A stretch of 29,406 bases of DNA from Trueperaceae bacterium (GTDB taxonomy: Bacteria; Deinococcota; Deinococci; Deinococcales; Trueperaceae). The notes under the pieces are model-generated. The model was given only the letters and a program-made list of their open reading frames with translations. It made no database searches and was not told the origin of the DNA. The position numbers and the translations under genes are program-made. Positions 15,877-23,326 of this stretch are shown one piece after another. How positions within the stretch are numbered: position 1 is the first letter of the stretch; every line of letters starts with the position of its first letter. The stretch lies in assembly GCA_007130445.1 (NCBI GenBank), contig SLSM01000212.1, positions 1-29,406 of the forward strand, given 5' to 3'.

Positions 15877-16890
15877 GTGCGGCTGATGGCGCCATCGCTG
15901 CCTCGGGTCGTTCATAGCGCCTGGCGTGCGTTGCGCCGTCTCACGCTGCGCACGGCCCGACCGGAGCCTCGCCGCGACGATCCGTCCCTGTTCGGGTCGT
16001 TGGTGGACAGGCGCGAGGCGTGGCTTCACGCGCACCTTCCCCCCGACGTCGCCCGATATCAGTGCAACATCATCTCGAAGGCGGGCCAGAAGGAGCTGGC
16101 GGCGCGTCTGGGTCTGCCCGTCGCGACGACGTACCGCACGGACGTCCCCCTCGCCGAGGCGCTCGCGTACGTGGAGGAGCGCGGCCTCGAGCAGGTCGTC
16201 GTGAAACCGAACTTGTCGCACAGCGGCATCGGCTGTAAGGCACTGGTCGCTCGCGACGGTGGGTATCTCGACCTGAAGCGTGGTGCCCACGGTTCCCTTG
16301 CACAGCATCGCCGCGACATGCTCCGCGCCTACGAGCCGCTGGGTCGGGACGACGCCTGGATCGTCGAGGAGCTGCTGCTGCCGGTGGACGGTTCGTTGCG
16401 CGCCATCGACGACTTCAAGCTCTACTGCCTCGGTGGCCGGGTCGAGCTCATCGTGCACAAGCGGGCCGTCGAAGGCGGCACGGACAACTCGATCTACACG
16501 CGGGATTGGCGACCCGTCAACGTCGGTATGGACGATCGCAAGACGCTGGTGTACGAGGCACCGTTGAACGGTCGGCGCCTGGTCGAGTTCGCCGAATGGG
16601 CGGCGGGGAAGCTCTTCTACCCGTTCATCCGCGTCGACGTGTACGACACGAGCCGAGGCATCGTCCTCGGTGAGTTCACGCCCGGACCCGGACGGCGCTA
16701 TCGGTTGAACGAGGAGTGGAACGCCATCTTCGTCCAGCGCTGGCACGAGGCGGCCGAGGCGCTGATCGAGGGACTGCGATCGGGCGCCATCACGCCGTTG
16801 GGCCCACCGCCCGATGGCGGCGCCGCGAGCGGCATCGACGTAGCCCGGGCTCAGAAGTCGCCGACAGCCACGGCCCAGTCCGACGCGTAA
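15877..16890 (+). CDS. TupA-like ATP-grasp protein
   Basis: The protein has 337 residues from GTG 15877; an ATG at 15886 is an alternative. It begins 3 bases after rmlC and is probably co-transcribed with it. ATP-grasp features are VVVKPNLSHSGIGCKAL near residues 109-125 (nucleotide-binding Lys and Gly-rich loop), WIVEELLLPVDGSLRAIDDFKLYCLGG-type central strands, and FYPFIRVDVYDTSRGIVLGEF near residue 250 with the metal-binding acidic residues. From family knowledge, TupA-like enzymes are linked to teichuronopeptide synthesis and related glycan loci, and ATP-grasp enzymes make amide or peptide bonds through acyl phosphates. It may join an amino acid or peptide to a uronic acid of the polymer. 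Its 3' end overlaps the convergent hydrolase gene by 40 bases. Confidence 0.8.
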   Translation: MRLMAPSLPRVVHSAWRALRRLTLRTARPEPRRDDPSLFGSLVDRREAWLHAHLPPDVARYQCNIISKAGQKELAARLGLPVATTYRTDVPLAEALAYVEERGLEQVVVKPNLSHSGIGCKALVARDGGYLDLKRGAHGSLAQHRRDMLRAYEPLGRDDAWIVEELLLPVDGSLRAIDDFKLYCLGGRVELIVHKRAVEGGTDNSIYTRDWRPVNVGMDDRKTLVYEAPLNGRRLVEFAEWAAGKLFYPFIRVDVYDTSRGIVLGEFTPGPGRRYRLNEEWNAIFVQRWHEAAEALIEGLRSGAITPLGPPPDGGAASGIDVARAQKSPTATAQSDA

Positions 16891-18461
16891 GGCGCCTCCC
16901 AGAACGCGTCCTCCGCCGCCAGTGCTCCGAGATCGATCTCCCGGTACGACCGGGTCGTGTCGATGGCGACGGCGCGCAGCGAGCCCCGCATCGCGCTCAC
17001 GTCGAGCGGCACGCGGTCCGTGTCTTCCGCGTACACGACCAAGCGCGTGGCCGCGGCGTCTGTGAGCGCGATGACGACGCCGTCGCCGGCGAGGGCGCGA
17101 GCTCGGTCGAAGTCGAGCGCCAGTCGATCCCGCCAGAAGCGCCCATGCGTATGCAAGGGGGCGATCTCCGGGTAGGGCTCGCCGTCGTTCCACAAGATGC
17201 CCCATACGCCGCCTGCGGCGCCCGCCAGCGTGAACTGCCACATGGCCCGGCGCGTGGTGATCAGGTCCCAGACCCCGTCGCGGGTGTGCAGGAAGCGACG
17301 CTCGTAGAGGACGGGACCGGCCTCGCGCTCGAGCAGCGCGCGGGCGCTGGCGAAGAAGCCGTCCTCTGGGCGTTCGTCGCTCGACACCACGTCCAGCGGG
17401 TTGGCGCCAAGGTCGAACTCGAGGAGTGGATCGCCGACGTCCGCCTGCGACTCGCGGGCCATCAGCAGCCGCGGCCAACCCAGGTGCGCGTGCATGTACG
17501 ACCACCACGACCGCACCTGTGCGGGCGTCACCCACTCGTTCAGGTCGAAGCCGTAGCTCATCGTCCAACCCGGCAGTGGTCCGAGCCGGGCCGCGATGTA
17601 GCGCTGGAGCCGACGGTCGGCCTCGCCGTTGATGCCTCCGACGCCGACCGGCGTCCACCCCCGCTCCTCGTCGCCCCAGGCCCAGATGTGCACGCTGAGC
17701 CCGCGCTCGGCGGCGCGCAGGATCAGGGTCTCCAACACGCCGAAACTCTCGAGCGAGGGGACCTCGCTGTCGTGGTCCTGCGAGGCGCTGGCGCCGAACG
17801 CGAACCAGTTGTTGTCCATGGCCACGAACACCGCGTCCATGCCGTGGGCCTCGGCCTCGCCGAGGACCTCGGCGATCTCCGCCTCCAACTCGATGGGGTC
17901 GGTCGAGTAGTCGAGCAGGGAGTTCTTGGACGGTGTGTTCTGGTAGACGTGATACGTGCGCGCTGCGAGCGTTCCGTCTTCGTCGATCGGAACGACCATA
18001 CGCGATCCTGCGGTGGTCAGGAAGCCGGCCGCGTCCGGATCAGGGTTCGGCTGCACCTCGACGATGCCGGACCAACCGTCGAGTTCCTCGTGGGGACTTG
18101 CCGTCGCGAAGCGCCAGGTGCCACTGCGCGTGGCCGTGAACCTGAACGACCAGGTGTCTCCATCTGCGTAGAACATCTGGGTCGCGTGACGCGCGCCGCT
18201 ACCGACGTGGCTGAAGACGACGGTGGCCTCGACGTCGAACGGCTGCGCGACATCCTCGGTCATGGTCAGCGACCACTCGACGAAGGGCTTCCACAAGACC
18301 CCGTGCTGCGTGTCGAACGTGCGCGTGCCGGAGGCGAACGTCTGGCCGCCGAAGCCGACGATGAGGGCGGCTGCCCAGGCGCCGAGCAGCGCTCGGCCGG
18401 CGACGCACGGCGCGCATCCACGGTCGGGTGTGTGTTGTCGCTGCTGGTGCATACGCCGCAT
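16851..18461 (-). CDS. Secreted DUF5060-type glycoside hydrolase (clan GH-A-like)
   Basis: The 536-residue protein has an N-terminal signal sequence (hydrophobic 24-40, likely cleavage near FAS-44). Residues about 48-138 match the DUF5060 beta-sandwich that precedes many secreted hydrolases: FDVEATVVFSH, WSFRFTATRSGTWRFAT. The rest looks like a TIM barrel. YGFDLNEW carries an Asn-Glu pair (N308-E309), the clan GH-A acid/base position, and GPVLYERRF carries E387, where the nucleophile would be. It probably cuts or trims glycan outside the cytoplasm. As a hydrolase within a biosynthetic locus it may release or shorten the cell's own polymer. It is the last gene of the long minus-strand unit, 87 bases after the CE4 gene. 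Substrate unknown. Confidence 0.78.
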   Translation of the reverse strand: MRRMHQQRQHTPDRGCAPCVAGRALLGAWAAALIVGFGGQTFASGTRTFDTQHGVLWKPFVEWSLTMTEDVAQPFDVEATVVFSHVGSGARHATQMFYADGDTWSFRFTATRSGTWRFATASPHEELDGWSGIVEVQPNPDPDAAGFLTTAGSRMVVPIDEDGTLAARTYHVYQNTPSKNSLLDYSTDPIELEAEIAEVLGEAEAHGMDAVFVAMDNNWFAFGASASQDHDSEVPSLESFGVLETLILRAAERGLSVHIWAWGDEERGWTPVGVGGINGEADRRLQRYIAARLGPLPGWTMSYGFDLNEWVTPAQVRSWWSYMHAHLGWPRLLMARESQADVGDPLLEFDLGANPLDVVSSDERPEDGFFASARALLEREAGPVLYERRFLHTRDGVWDLITTRRAMWQFTLAGAAGGVWGILWNDGEPYPEIAPLHTHGRFWRDRLALDFDRARALAGDGVVIALTDAAATRLVVYAEDTDRVPLDVSAMRGSLRAVAIDTTRSYREIDLGALAAEDAFWEAPYASDWAVAVGDF

Positions 18462-18548
18462 CGTAGACCGGCGACTCGGGGTCGTGCGTCGTCGGGGCGG
18501 CCGGCGAGCCGGCTCGCGTGCCGGCGCCCACGTACGTCACGCGGCTCC

Positions 18549-19382
18549 TCAGGTGATGCGAGCCTCTTGTCGGCCGGGCCGCTTGAACCACGCCGTGCGA
18601 ACCGGCTCGCCCATCGTCAGCAGCGACGGGACGGTCACGAAGCGGAGGTCGGTCCTGCGGCCGAGGAACGCCCCGAGCGCAGTCAGCATGGATGCTCGAC
18701 CAGGATCGCGCGGTTGGCCGTAGATGGCGTCGTGCAGCATGATCACGTCGCCGGCCCGCGCGCGTTCGGCGAGGTCGTCGGCCATGTCGTCCGCCGACCG
18801 CGACTGCCAATCGTCGGTGTGCACGCTGCATCCGACGACGTCGAAACCGAGCCGCCACGCGTCGTAACGTGATGCGACGTCCTGGTCGAGGTACGGCGGC
18901 CTGAACAGCATGGTCGGTTCGTCCGCGTGGGCCGCGAGCGACCGAGCGCAGTCACGCAGCTCTTGCCGGCGTCGTGCGCTCGAGACGAGCGGGAAGCTCG
19001 GGTGCCGGTGCGTGTGGTTGCCGATCGCATGACCGGCGTTGCGCATGCGCCGCACGACGGCTGGGTGTGCGTCGACGTGTTCCCCGACGACGAAGAACGT
19101 CGCCTTCGCGCCGTGTTCTTCGAGGACGTCGAGGACCCGCGGCGTCCAGTGCGGATGCGGTCCGTCGTCGAACGTGAGTGAGGCCACGGGCTCCTGCGTC
19201 CGCACCGACGTGATCGTGCCGAACCGGGTCCCTTCGACACAGCGGTGGAGCACGCTGCGGCCGTGACGAAGCAGCGTCGTGACGAACGCGGCATGGGGTC
19301 GCCGCTGCGGTGTTGCAGCGGACGGATGGGGGCCGACCGGGGTGGACACCACGGATTGGCCGGGAGGACGCGTTCGTGGCAT
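18549..19382 (-). CDS. Polysaccharide deacetylase (CE4, NodB domain)
   Basis: This 277-residue protein shows a complete set of CE4 motifs: TFDDGPH (Asp72 base, Asp73 metal ligand), GNHTHRHPS (His123 and His127, metal ligands), FRPPYLDQD, HTDDW and VIMLHD. The fold removes N- or O-acetyl groups from polysaccharides using a divalent metal. No signal peptide is obvious; the first 35 residues are Pro/Arg-rich. An uncleaved or atypical N-terminus, or a cytoplasmic or membrane-side role, is possible. It is paralogous to the gene at 22550-23326, including a C-terminal AWFKRP/IWFKRP tail. It lies 43 bases after the GT2 gene and is the ninth gene of the minus-strand unit. Confidence 0.9.
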   Translation of the reverse strand: MPRTRPPGQSVVSTPVGPHPSAATPQRRPHAAFVTTLLRHGRSVLHRCVEGTRFGTITSVRTQEPVASLTFDDGPHPHWTPRVLDVLEEHGAKATFFVVGEHVDAHPAVVRRMRNAGHAIGNHTHRHPSFPLVSSARRRQELRDCARSLAAHADEPTMLFRPPYLDQDVASRYDAWRLGFDVVGCSVHTDDWQSRSADDMADDLAERARAGDVIMLHDAIYGQPRDPGRASMLTALGAFLGRRTDLRFVTVPSLLTMGEPVRTAWFKRPGRQEARIT

Positions 19383-19425
19383 GGTCGAGCGTCGTGCCCA
19401 GCCAGCCCGGCACGTGTATCGAGCA

Positions 19426-20292
19426 TCACGGCGCGAAGAACCGCTCCCTCACGCTGCCGCGCACCTGCCCGACCCGGTACCCGAGCGCCCACACCCAACG
19501 ATCGCGGTTCGTCTGGCGCAGCAGGCCGGGTACGCGCATCACCAGCTTCCACCACAGCTTGAGCCCCGTGCTCCAGTGGGGCGCCGGCATGCCGCGCGAC
19601 TGGTAGCGCTTCAGGAGGACGACGTTGTACTCACCCCAGTTGCGCGCCTGGCGGTAGAGGCCGCTCGGGTCGTCGCGGTGGCGGATGTGCACGAGCGCGG
19701 CGGGGGCGAACACGAGTGGCGTGCCTTCGAGTTGCACGCGCCAGCAGTAATCGCAGTCCTCGAGGTAGCGCATCGACTCGTCGAAGCCCCCGACGGCGTC
19801 GTGCAGGTCGCGTCGCACCGCCAGGCCGCAGGCGCCCGCGAATGGGAGGTAGGGGACGTACGTGTACTCGATCAGCCCTCGTTGCTGGCGGTTGTTGCCC
19901 TTCGCGGCCAGCGAGCGCGGGTCGCTCAGGCGGGCGGCGTCCATGCGCGATGCGACGAAGCCGTGCGCCTCGACGGCGTCGGCGATCGCCTCTACCCAGC
20001 CGGTGGCGACCTCGTCATCGGCGTCGCAGAACGCCAGGTACGGCGCCTGCGCCAGCCGCGCACCGGCGTTGCGCGCGTGCGCCGGCCCCTTCGCGTCGGT
20101 GGCACGCACGACGCGCATGTGCGGCAAGCGCTCATGGTACGAGGACACGATCGCCATCGAGGCGTCGGTGCAGCCGTTGTCGACCACGATCAGCTCCCAC
20201 GGATCGCGGCACGTCTGGCGCGTCAAGGCGTCGAGCTGCACCGCGACCGTCGCCTCGGCCTGGTACACGGGCATGATCACGCTGATCCGCAT
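19426..20292 (-). CDS. Family 2 glycosyltransferase
   Basis: The ATG at 20292 gives 288 residues and has GGAGGGG in the preceding gene's 3' end. A GTG at 20301, overlapping the epimerase stop as GTGA, is an in-frame alternative. The open frame extends far upstream but there shadows the epimerase. GT-A motifs are ISVIMPVYQAE, LIVVDNGCTDAS, GPAHARNAGA, YLAFCDADDEV (acidic motif) and YLEDCDYCWR (ED motif). It probably adds a sugar made by the preceding nucleotide-sugar genes to the lipid-linked unit. No membrane segment is clear. Confidence 0.9.
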   Translation of the reverse strand: MRISVIMPVYQAEATVAVQLDALTRQTCRDPWELIVVDNGCTDASMAIVSSYHERLPHMRVVRATDAKGPAHARNAGARLAQAPYLAFCDADDEVATGWVEAIADAVEAHGFVASRMDAARLSDPRSLAAKGNNRQQRGLIEYTYVPYLPFAGACGLAVRRDLHDAVGGFDESMRYLEDCDYCWRVQLEGTPLVFAPAALVHIRHRDDPSGLYRQARNWGEYNVVLLKRYQSRGMPAPHWSTGLKLWWKLVMRVPGLLRQTNRDRWVWALGYRVGQVRGSVRERFFAP

Positions 20293-20297
20293 CGTGT

Positions 20298-21518
20298 TCA
20301 CCCCTCCTCGTTCGGCAAGCGGTTCGCCCACCGCAGGTACGCCTCGGTCAGCGCCATGCCGGTACCCAGGTCGAACGTGGGCGCGTAGCCGAGCAGCCTG
20401 CGCGCTTTGTCGATCGAGACGTCGGTCTTGGCCGCCAGGAAGTCCACCTGCAAGGGGTGCTCGGCCTGGATCGGCTTCGCAGCCACGTCGGCGGCGTCGG
20501 CGGCGCCACCGACGCCGCGCGGACGACCTGCGCGCCGCTTGCCCGACTTCAGGCGGGCCACCAGCGGCCGGAACGCGGGCGTCGTGAAGATCGGGCGCGC
20601 CAACCGGAACAGTGCGGCCAGTTCGCGCGTCTTCAAGAGACGGTTCCGGACGGCCGCGTCCTCGCCGAGCAGCGCCCGGACGTCGGCCAGGAGGCCGGGT
20701 CGGCGCTGCGCCTTGGCGTGGTGGGCCTTCGCCTCGGCCCGCGTCATCGCGACGGTGGAGGACACACCGAGCATGGCCTCGTAACGTCCGAGGAACTCGC
20801 GCCAGGTGACGCGCTCGCCGCTGGCGATCAGGAACGCCTCGCCCACGGCCTCGTCGCGCGTCGCCGCGAGCAGCAGCGCATCGACCACGTCGTCGACGTA
20901 GACGGGGTTGGCGAGCCCGACGCCACCATCGACGAGGATCAGGCGGCGCGTCAGGAGCGCGTCGATCACGCGTTCGGTCCAGCTCGGCGCGTAGGGCCCG
21001 TACACGGCCGTGGGCTGCACGATCGTGACGGGCGCGCCGTGCTCGCTCGCATAGCGCAGCACGAGCTCCTCGGCCTCGAGTTTGGTGTCGGCGTAGCCCA
21101 CGCCGGTGCGCTGCTTCGGCGCGCGCTCGTCGAGCACGCCCTCGATCCCGATGCCGTACACGACCATGGTGCTCACGTGCACCACGCGCGCGGCGCGCGC
21201 CGCGAGCGCGGCGTCGAGCACGGCGCGCGTGCCCTCGACCGTCACGCGCCGCCGCTCGTGCTCCGAGCCGCGCGAGCCATAGGCGCAGTGGACGATCACG
21301 TCGCAGCCTTGCGCGGCGCCGCGCACGAGGTCGCGGTCGCCGACGTCGCCCCGCACGAGCTCCAGGTCGAAGCGCGCGGCGCGCGCGGCGCGCGCGTAGT
21401 TCGAGGTGAGTACGCGCACGCGGGCGCCGTGGTCCAAGACGAGCTTCTCGACCACGCGGCTGCCGAGGAAGCCGGTGCCGCCGGTCACGAGCACGCGGCG
21501 ACCGCTCAAGGCGCTCAC
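20298..21518 (-). CDS. NAD-dependent epimerase/dehydratase (extended SDR)
   Basis: GTG at 21518 overlaps the stop of the dehydrogenase gene (GTGA) and gives 406 residues. The N-terminal Rossmann motif is VLVTGGTGFLG; the catalytic region shows HVSTMVVYG and the Tyr-x-x-x-Lys pair in YADTKLEAEE; NPVYVDDVV is the usual SDR substrate-side strand. The protein is about 90 residues longer than a typical sugar epimerase. The extra, basic and Ala-rich segment (about residues 240-345) sits before the final RRLLGYAPTFDL helix. It probably epimerises, reduces or dehydrates a nucleotide-linked sugar. The exact reaction cannot be told from the motifs. Confidence 0.85.
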   Translation of the reverse strand: MSALSGRRVLVTGGTGFLGSRVVEKLVLDHGARVRVLTSNYARAARAARFDLELVRGDVGDRDLVRGAAQGCDVIVHCAYGSRGSEHERRRVTVEGTRAVLDAALAARAARVVHVSTMVVYGIGIEGVLDERAPKQRTGVGYADTKLEAEELVLRYASEHGAPVTIVQPTAVYGPYAPSWTERVIDALLTRRLILVDGGVGLANPVYVDDVVDALLLAATRDEAVGEAFLIASGERVTWREFLGRYEAMLGVSSTVAMTRAEAKAHHAKAQRRPGLLADVRALLGEDAAVRNRLLKTRELAALFRLARPIFTTPAFRPLVARLKSGKRRAGRPRGVGGAADAADVAAKPIQAEHPLQVDFLAAKTDVSIDKARRLLGYAPTFDLGTGMALTEAYLRWANRLPNEEG

Positions 21519-22549
21519 GGCGCGCGCTCCGCGTCGAGCGCAGCACCGCGCGACGGCCGCAGCCACGGCAGCTCGAGCGGCTCGCGGACACGCCTGCACG
21601 ATTCGAGCAGCGCGATGCTGCGACGCCCCTCGGCACCAGTCACGAAGGGCGGCCGCGCGTCCCGGACGGCCTCGACGAAGTCGAGCAGCTGCGCGTCGAA
21701 GAGCGCTTCCAGGCTGGTCACGCGCTCGGCACGTGACCCGTGGGCGTGGGCGCTGAGCACGCGCTCGCGGCCGGCGTGCGCGAGGCGCAGCTCCGGATCG
21801 AAGCCGGGGCCGATCGTCAGCGTCCCGCGCTCCCCGCGGATCACGACGCTGTTGCGTAGCGTGCGGGTCCGACTCAGCTCGACCGTGCCCGTGACGCCGC
21901 CGGGGAACACCAGGTCGATCTCGCACTCCGCCTCGACGCCGCCCATGGCATCGTCGCGGTACGCGACGCGTTCGGGATCGCCGAGCCACCACACCAGCAG
22001 GTCGAGGACGTGCACGCCGATGTCGGCCAGGACGCCGCCGCCCATGGAGCGCCGGAAGGTGGCGTCGCTGACGACCTGCCAGTTGAAGACCGCGCCCTCG
22101 CGCGCGTCGACGGAGACGATCGGCCCGAGATCGCCGGCCGTGAGGCAGTCCTTGACCCAGCGTGAGGCGTCGTACCAGCGACGCACCAGGCCGACGGCCA
22201 ACACGGCGCCGTGGCGCTCGGCGACGTCGACCATGCGGTCGCACGAGGCGACGTCGAGCGCCATCGGCTTCTCGACCAGCACGTGGATGCCCTGCTCGAA
22301 CAGCGAGCAGGCGATGTCGGCGTGGAGGTGATGCGGCGCCGCCACGATGGCGGCGTCCACGCGCCCCGCCAGGCCGCCCGGGTCGCGCAGGGCGACGGCG
22401 CCCTCGGTCAGCGCGGCGAGCTCGGCGGCGCGGGCCTCGTCCGGATCGACGAGGGCGGCCACCGTCACCTGTGGTTGCGCGAGGGCGACCGGCAGGTGGA
22501 AGCGTTCGGTCACCTTGCCGCAGCCGATCAGCGCAAGACGAAGCGCCAT
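21515..22549 (-). CDS. Gfo/Idh/MocA-family oxidoreductase
   Basis: The 344-residue protein starts directly after the stop of the CE4 gene (ATG at 22549). It has the N-terminal dinucleotide fold LALIGCGKVTERFHLP, APHHLHADIA, and the catalytic EKP motif in HVLVEKPMAL near residue 93. The C-terminal domain has the GGGVLADIGVHVLDLL strand, which holds the conserved Asp/His pair. Members oxidise or reduce sugar hydroxyls with NAD(P), and in polysaccharide loci they often make 3-keto or uronic-acid-derived nucleotide sugars. The substrate is not evident. The gene is embedded between overlapping genes, so stoichiometric co-expression is likely. Confidence 0.9.
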   Translation of the reverse strand: MALRLALIGCGKVTERFHLPVALAQPQVTVAALVDPDEARAAELAALTEGAVALRDPGGLAGRVDAAIVAAPHHLHADIACSLFEQGIHVLVEKPMALDVASCDRMVDVAERHGAVLAVGLVRRWYDASRWVKDCLTAGDLGPIVSVDAREGAVFNWQVVSDATFRRSMGGGVLADIGVHVLDLLVWWLGDPERVAYRDDAMGGVEAECEIDLVFPGGVTGTVELSRTRTLRNSVVIRGERGTLTIGPGFDPELRLAHAGRERVLSAHAHGSRAERVTSLEALFDAQLLDFVEAVRDARPPFVTGAEGRRSIALLESCRRVREPLELPWLRPSRGAALDAERAP

Positions 22550-23326
22550 CTAGATCACCCGTTCGTAGCTGGCGAAGCGCGCCAGGTTGGGCCGCTTGAA
22601 CCAGATCTCGCGCCGCGGCGTGCCGGCGCGCAGGAGCGTGTCGACGGTGACGAAGCGCAGGTCGGTGCGGCGCGCCAGGAAGGCGCCCAAGCCTTCGATC
22701 ATCGCTTCGCGGCTGCGGTAACGCTGATCGCACACGGCGTCGTGCAGCATGATCACGTCGCCGGGCGTGGCGCCCTCGATCAGGTCGGCCGCGATGGCGT
22801 CGCCGTCGCGGTCCTCCCAATCGGTGGCGTGCAGGCTGCAGGCGATCACCTCGTAGCCCAGGCGCCAGCTGTCGAGACGCGAAGCGAAGTCCTGGTCGAG
22901 GTAGGGCGGCCGGAAGAGCGCGCGGGCCTGGGGGTAGGGTTCGAGCGCCGTGGCGCAGGCGCGCAGCTCGCGCCGGCGCGCCGCGCCGTCGACCAGCGGG
23001 AAGCTGGGGTGATCGTAGGTGTGGTTGCCGAGGGCGTGACCGCCAGCGTGGAGGCGCTGCATCACGTCGGGGTGCGCGTCGACGTACTTGCCGATCACGA
23101 AGAACGTCCCCTTCGCGCCGTGCGCATCGAGCACGTCCAGCACCTGTGGCGTCCAGCGCTCGTCGGGACCGCCGTCGAAGGTGATCGCGCAGAGCGGTCG
23201 ATCGGTCCGCACGGCCGTGATGGTTCCGAACGAGGTGGTCCCGAGGGCACCCAGGGCCATGCGCCGCAGGCGCCCCACCACGCGTCTGGGCAGCGAGGGT
23301 CGCGCCCGGCCCGCGGTGTCAGCCAC
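22550..23326 (-). CDS. Polysaccharide deacetylase-like protein (CE4) with altered metal motif
   Basis: The protein has 258 residues from a GTG at 23326 that overlaps the flavoprotein stop by 8 bases. The CE4 layout is clear: GNHTYDHPS (His102, His106), FRPPYLDQD, HATDW and VIMLHD. Motif 1 reads TFDGGPD instead of TFDDGP. The first Asp (51), the catalytic base in characterised enzymes, is kept, while the second Asp, a metal ligand, is Gly52. The paralog at 18549-19382 has the normal TFDDGP. Either the metal is held by the two His and another ligand, or this copy is weak, altered in function, or non-catalytic. No signal peptide is obvious. Confidence 0.88.
   Translation of the reverse strand: MADTAGRARPSLPRRVVGRLRRMALGALGTTSFGTITAVRTDRPLCAITFDGGPDERWTPQVLDVLDAHGAKGTFFVIGKYVDAHPDVMQRLHAGGHALGNHTYDHPSFPLVDGAARRRELRACATALEPYPQARALFRPPYLDQDFASRLDSWRLGYEVIACSLHATDWEDRDGDAIAADLIEGATPGDVIMLHDAVCDQRYRSREAMIEGLGAFLARRTDLRFVTVDTLLRAGTPRREIWFKRPNLARFASYERVI

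Noticed and set aside
15592..17658. Long minus-strand open frame across rmlC, the ATP-grasp gene and the hydrolase
   Set aside because: It covers genes on both strands with strong family signatures and itself shows none.
18504..18517. 14-bp perfect palindrome GCGAGCCGGCTCGC between the CE4 gene and the hydrolase
   Set aside because: It is short and lies in very GC-rich sequence where such palindromes arise easily. There is no loop or U-tract for a terminator and no known operator match.
16716..18872. Long plus-strand open frame (about 718 codons)
   Set aside because: It is antisense to the DUF5060 hydrolase and runs into the CE4 gene. The composition is typical of a shadow frame and there is no ribosome-binding site.
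20457..22331. Long plus-strand open frame (about 620 codons)
   Set aside because: It is antisense to the NAD-dependent epimerase and Gfo/Idh genes, which have convincing motifs.
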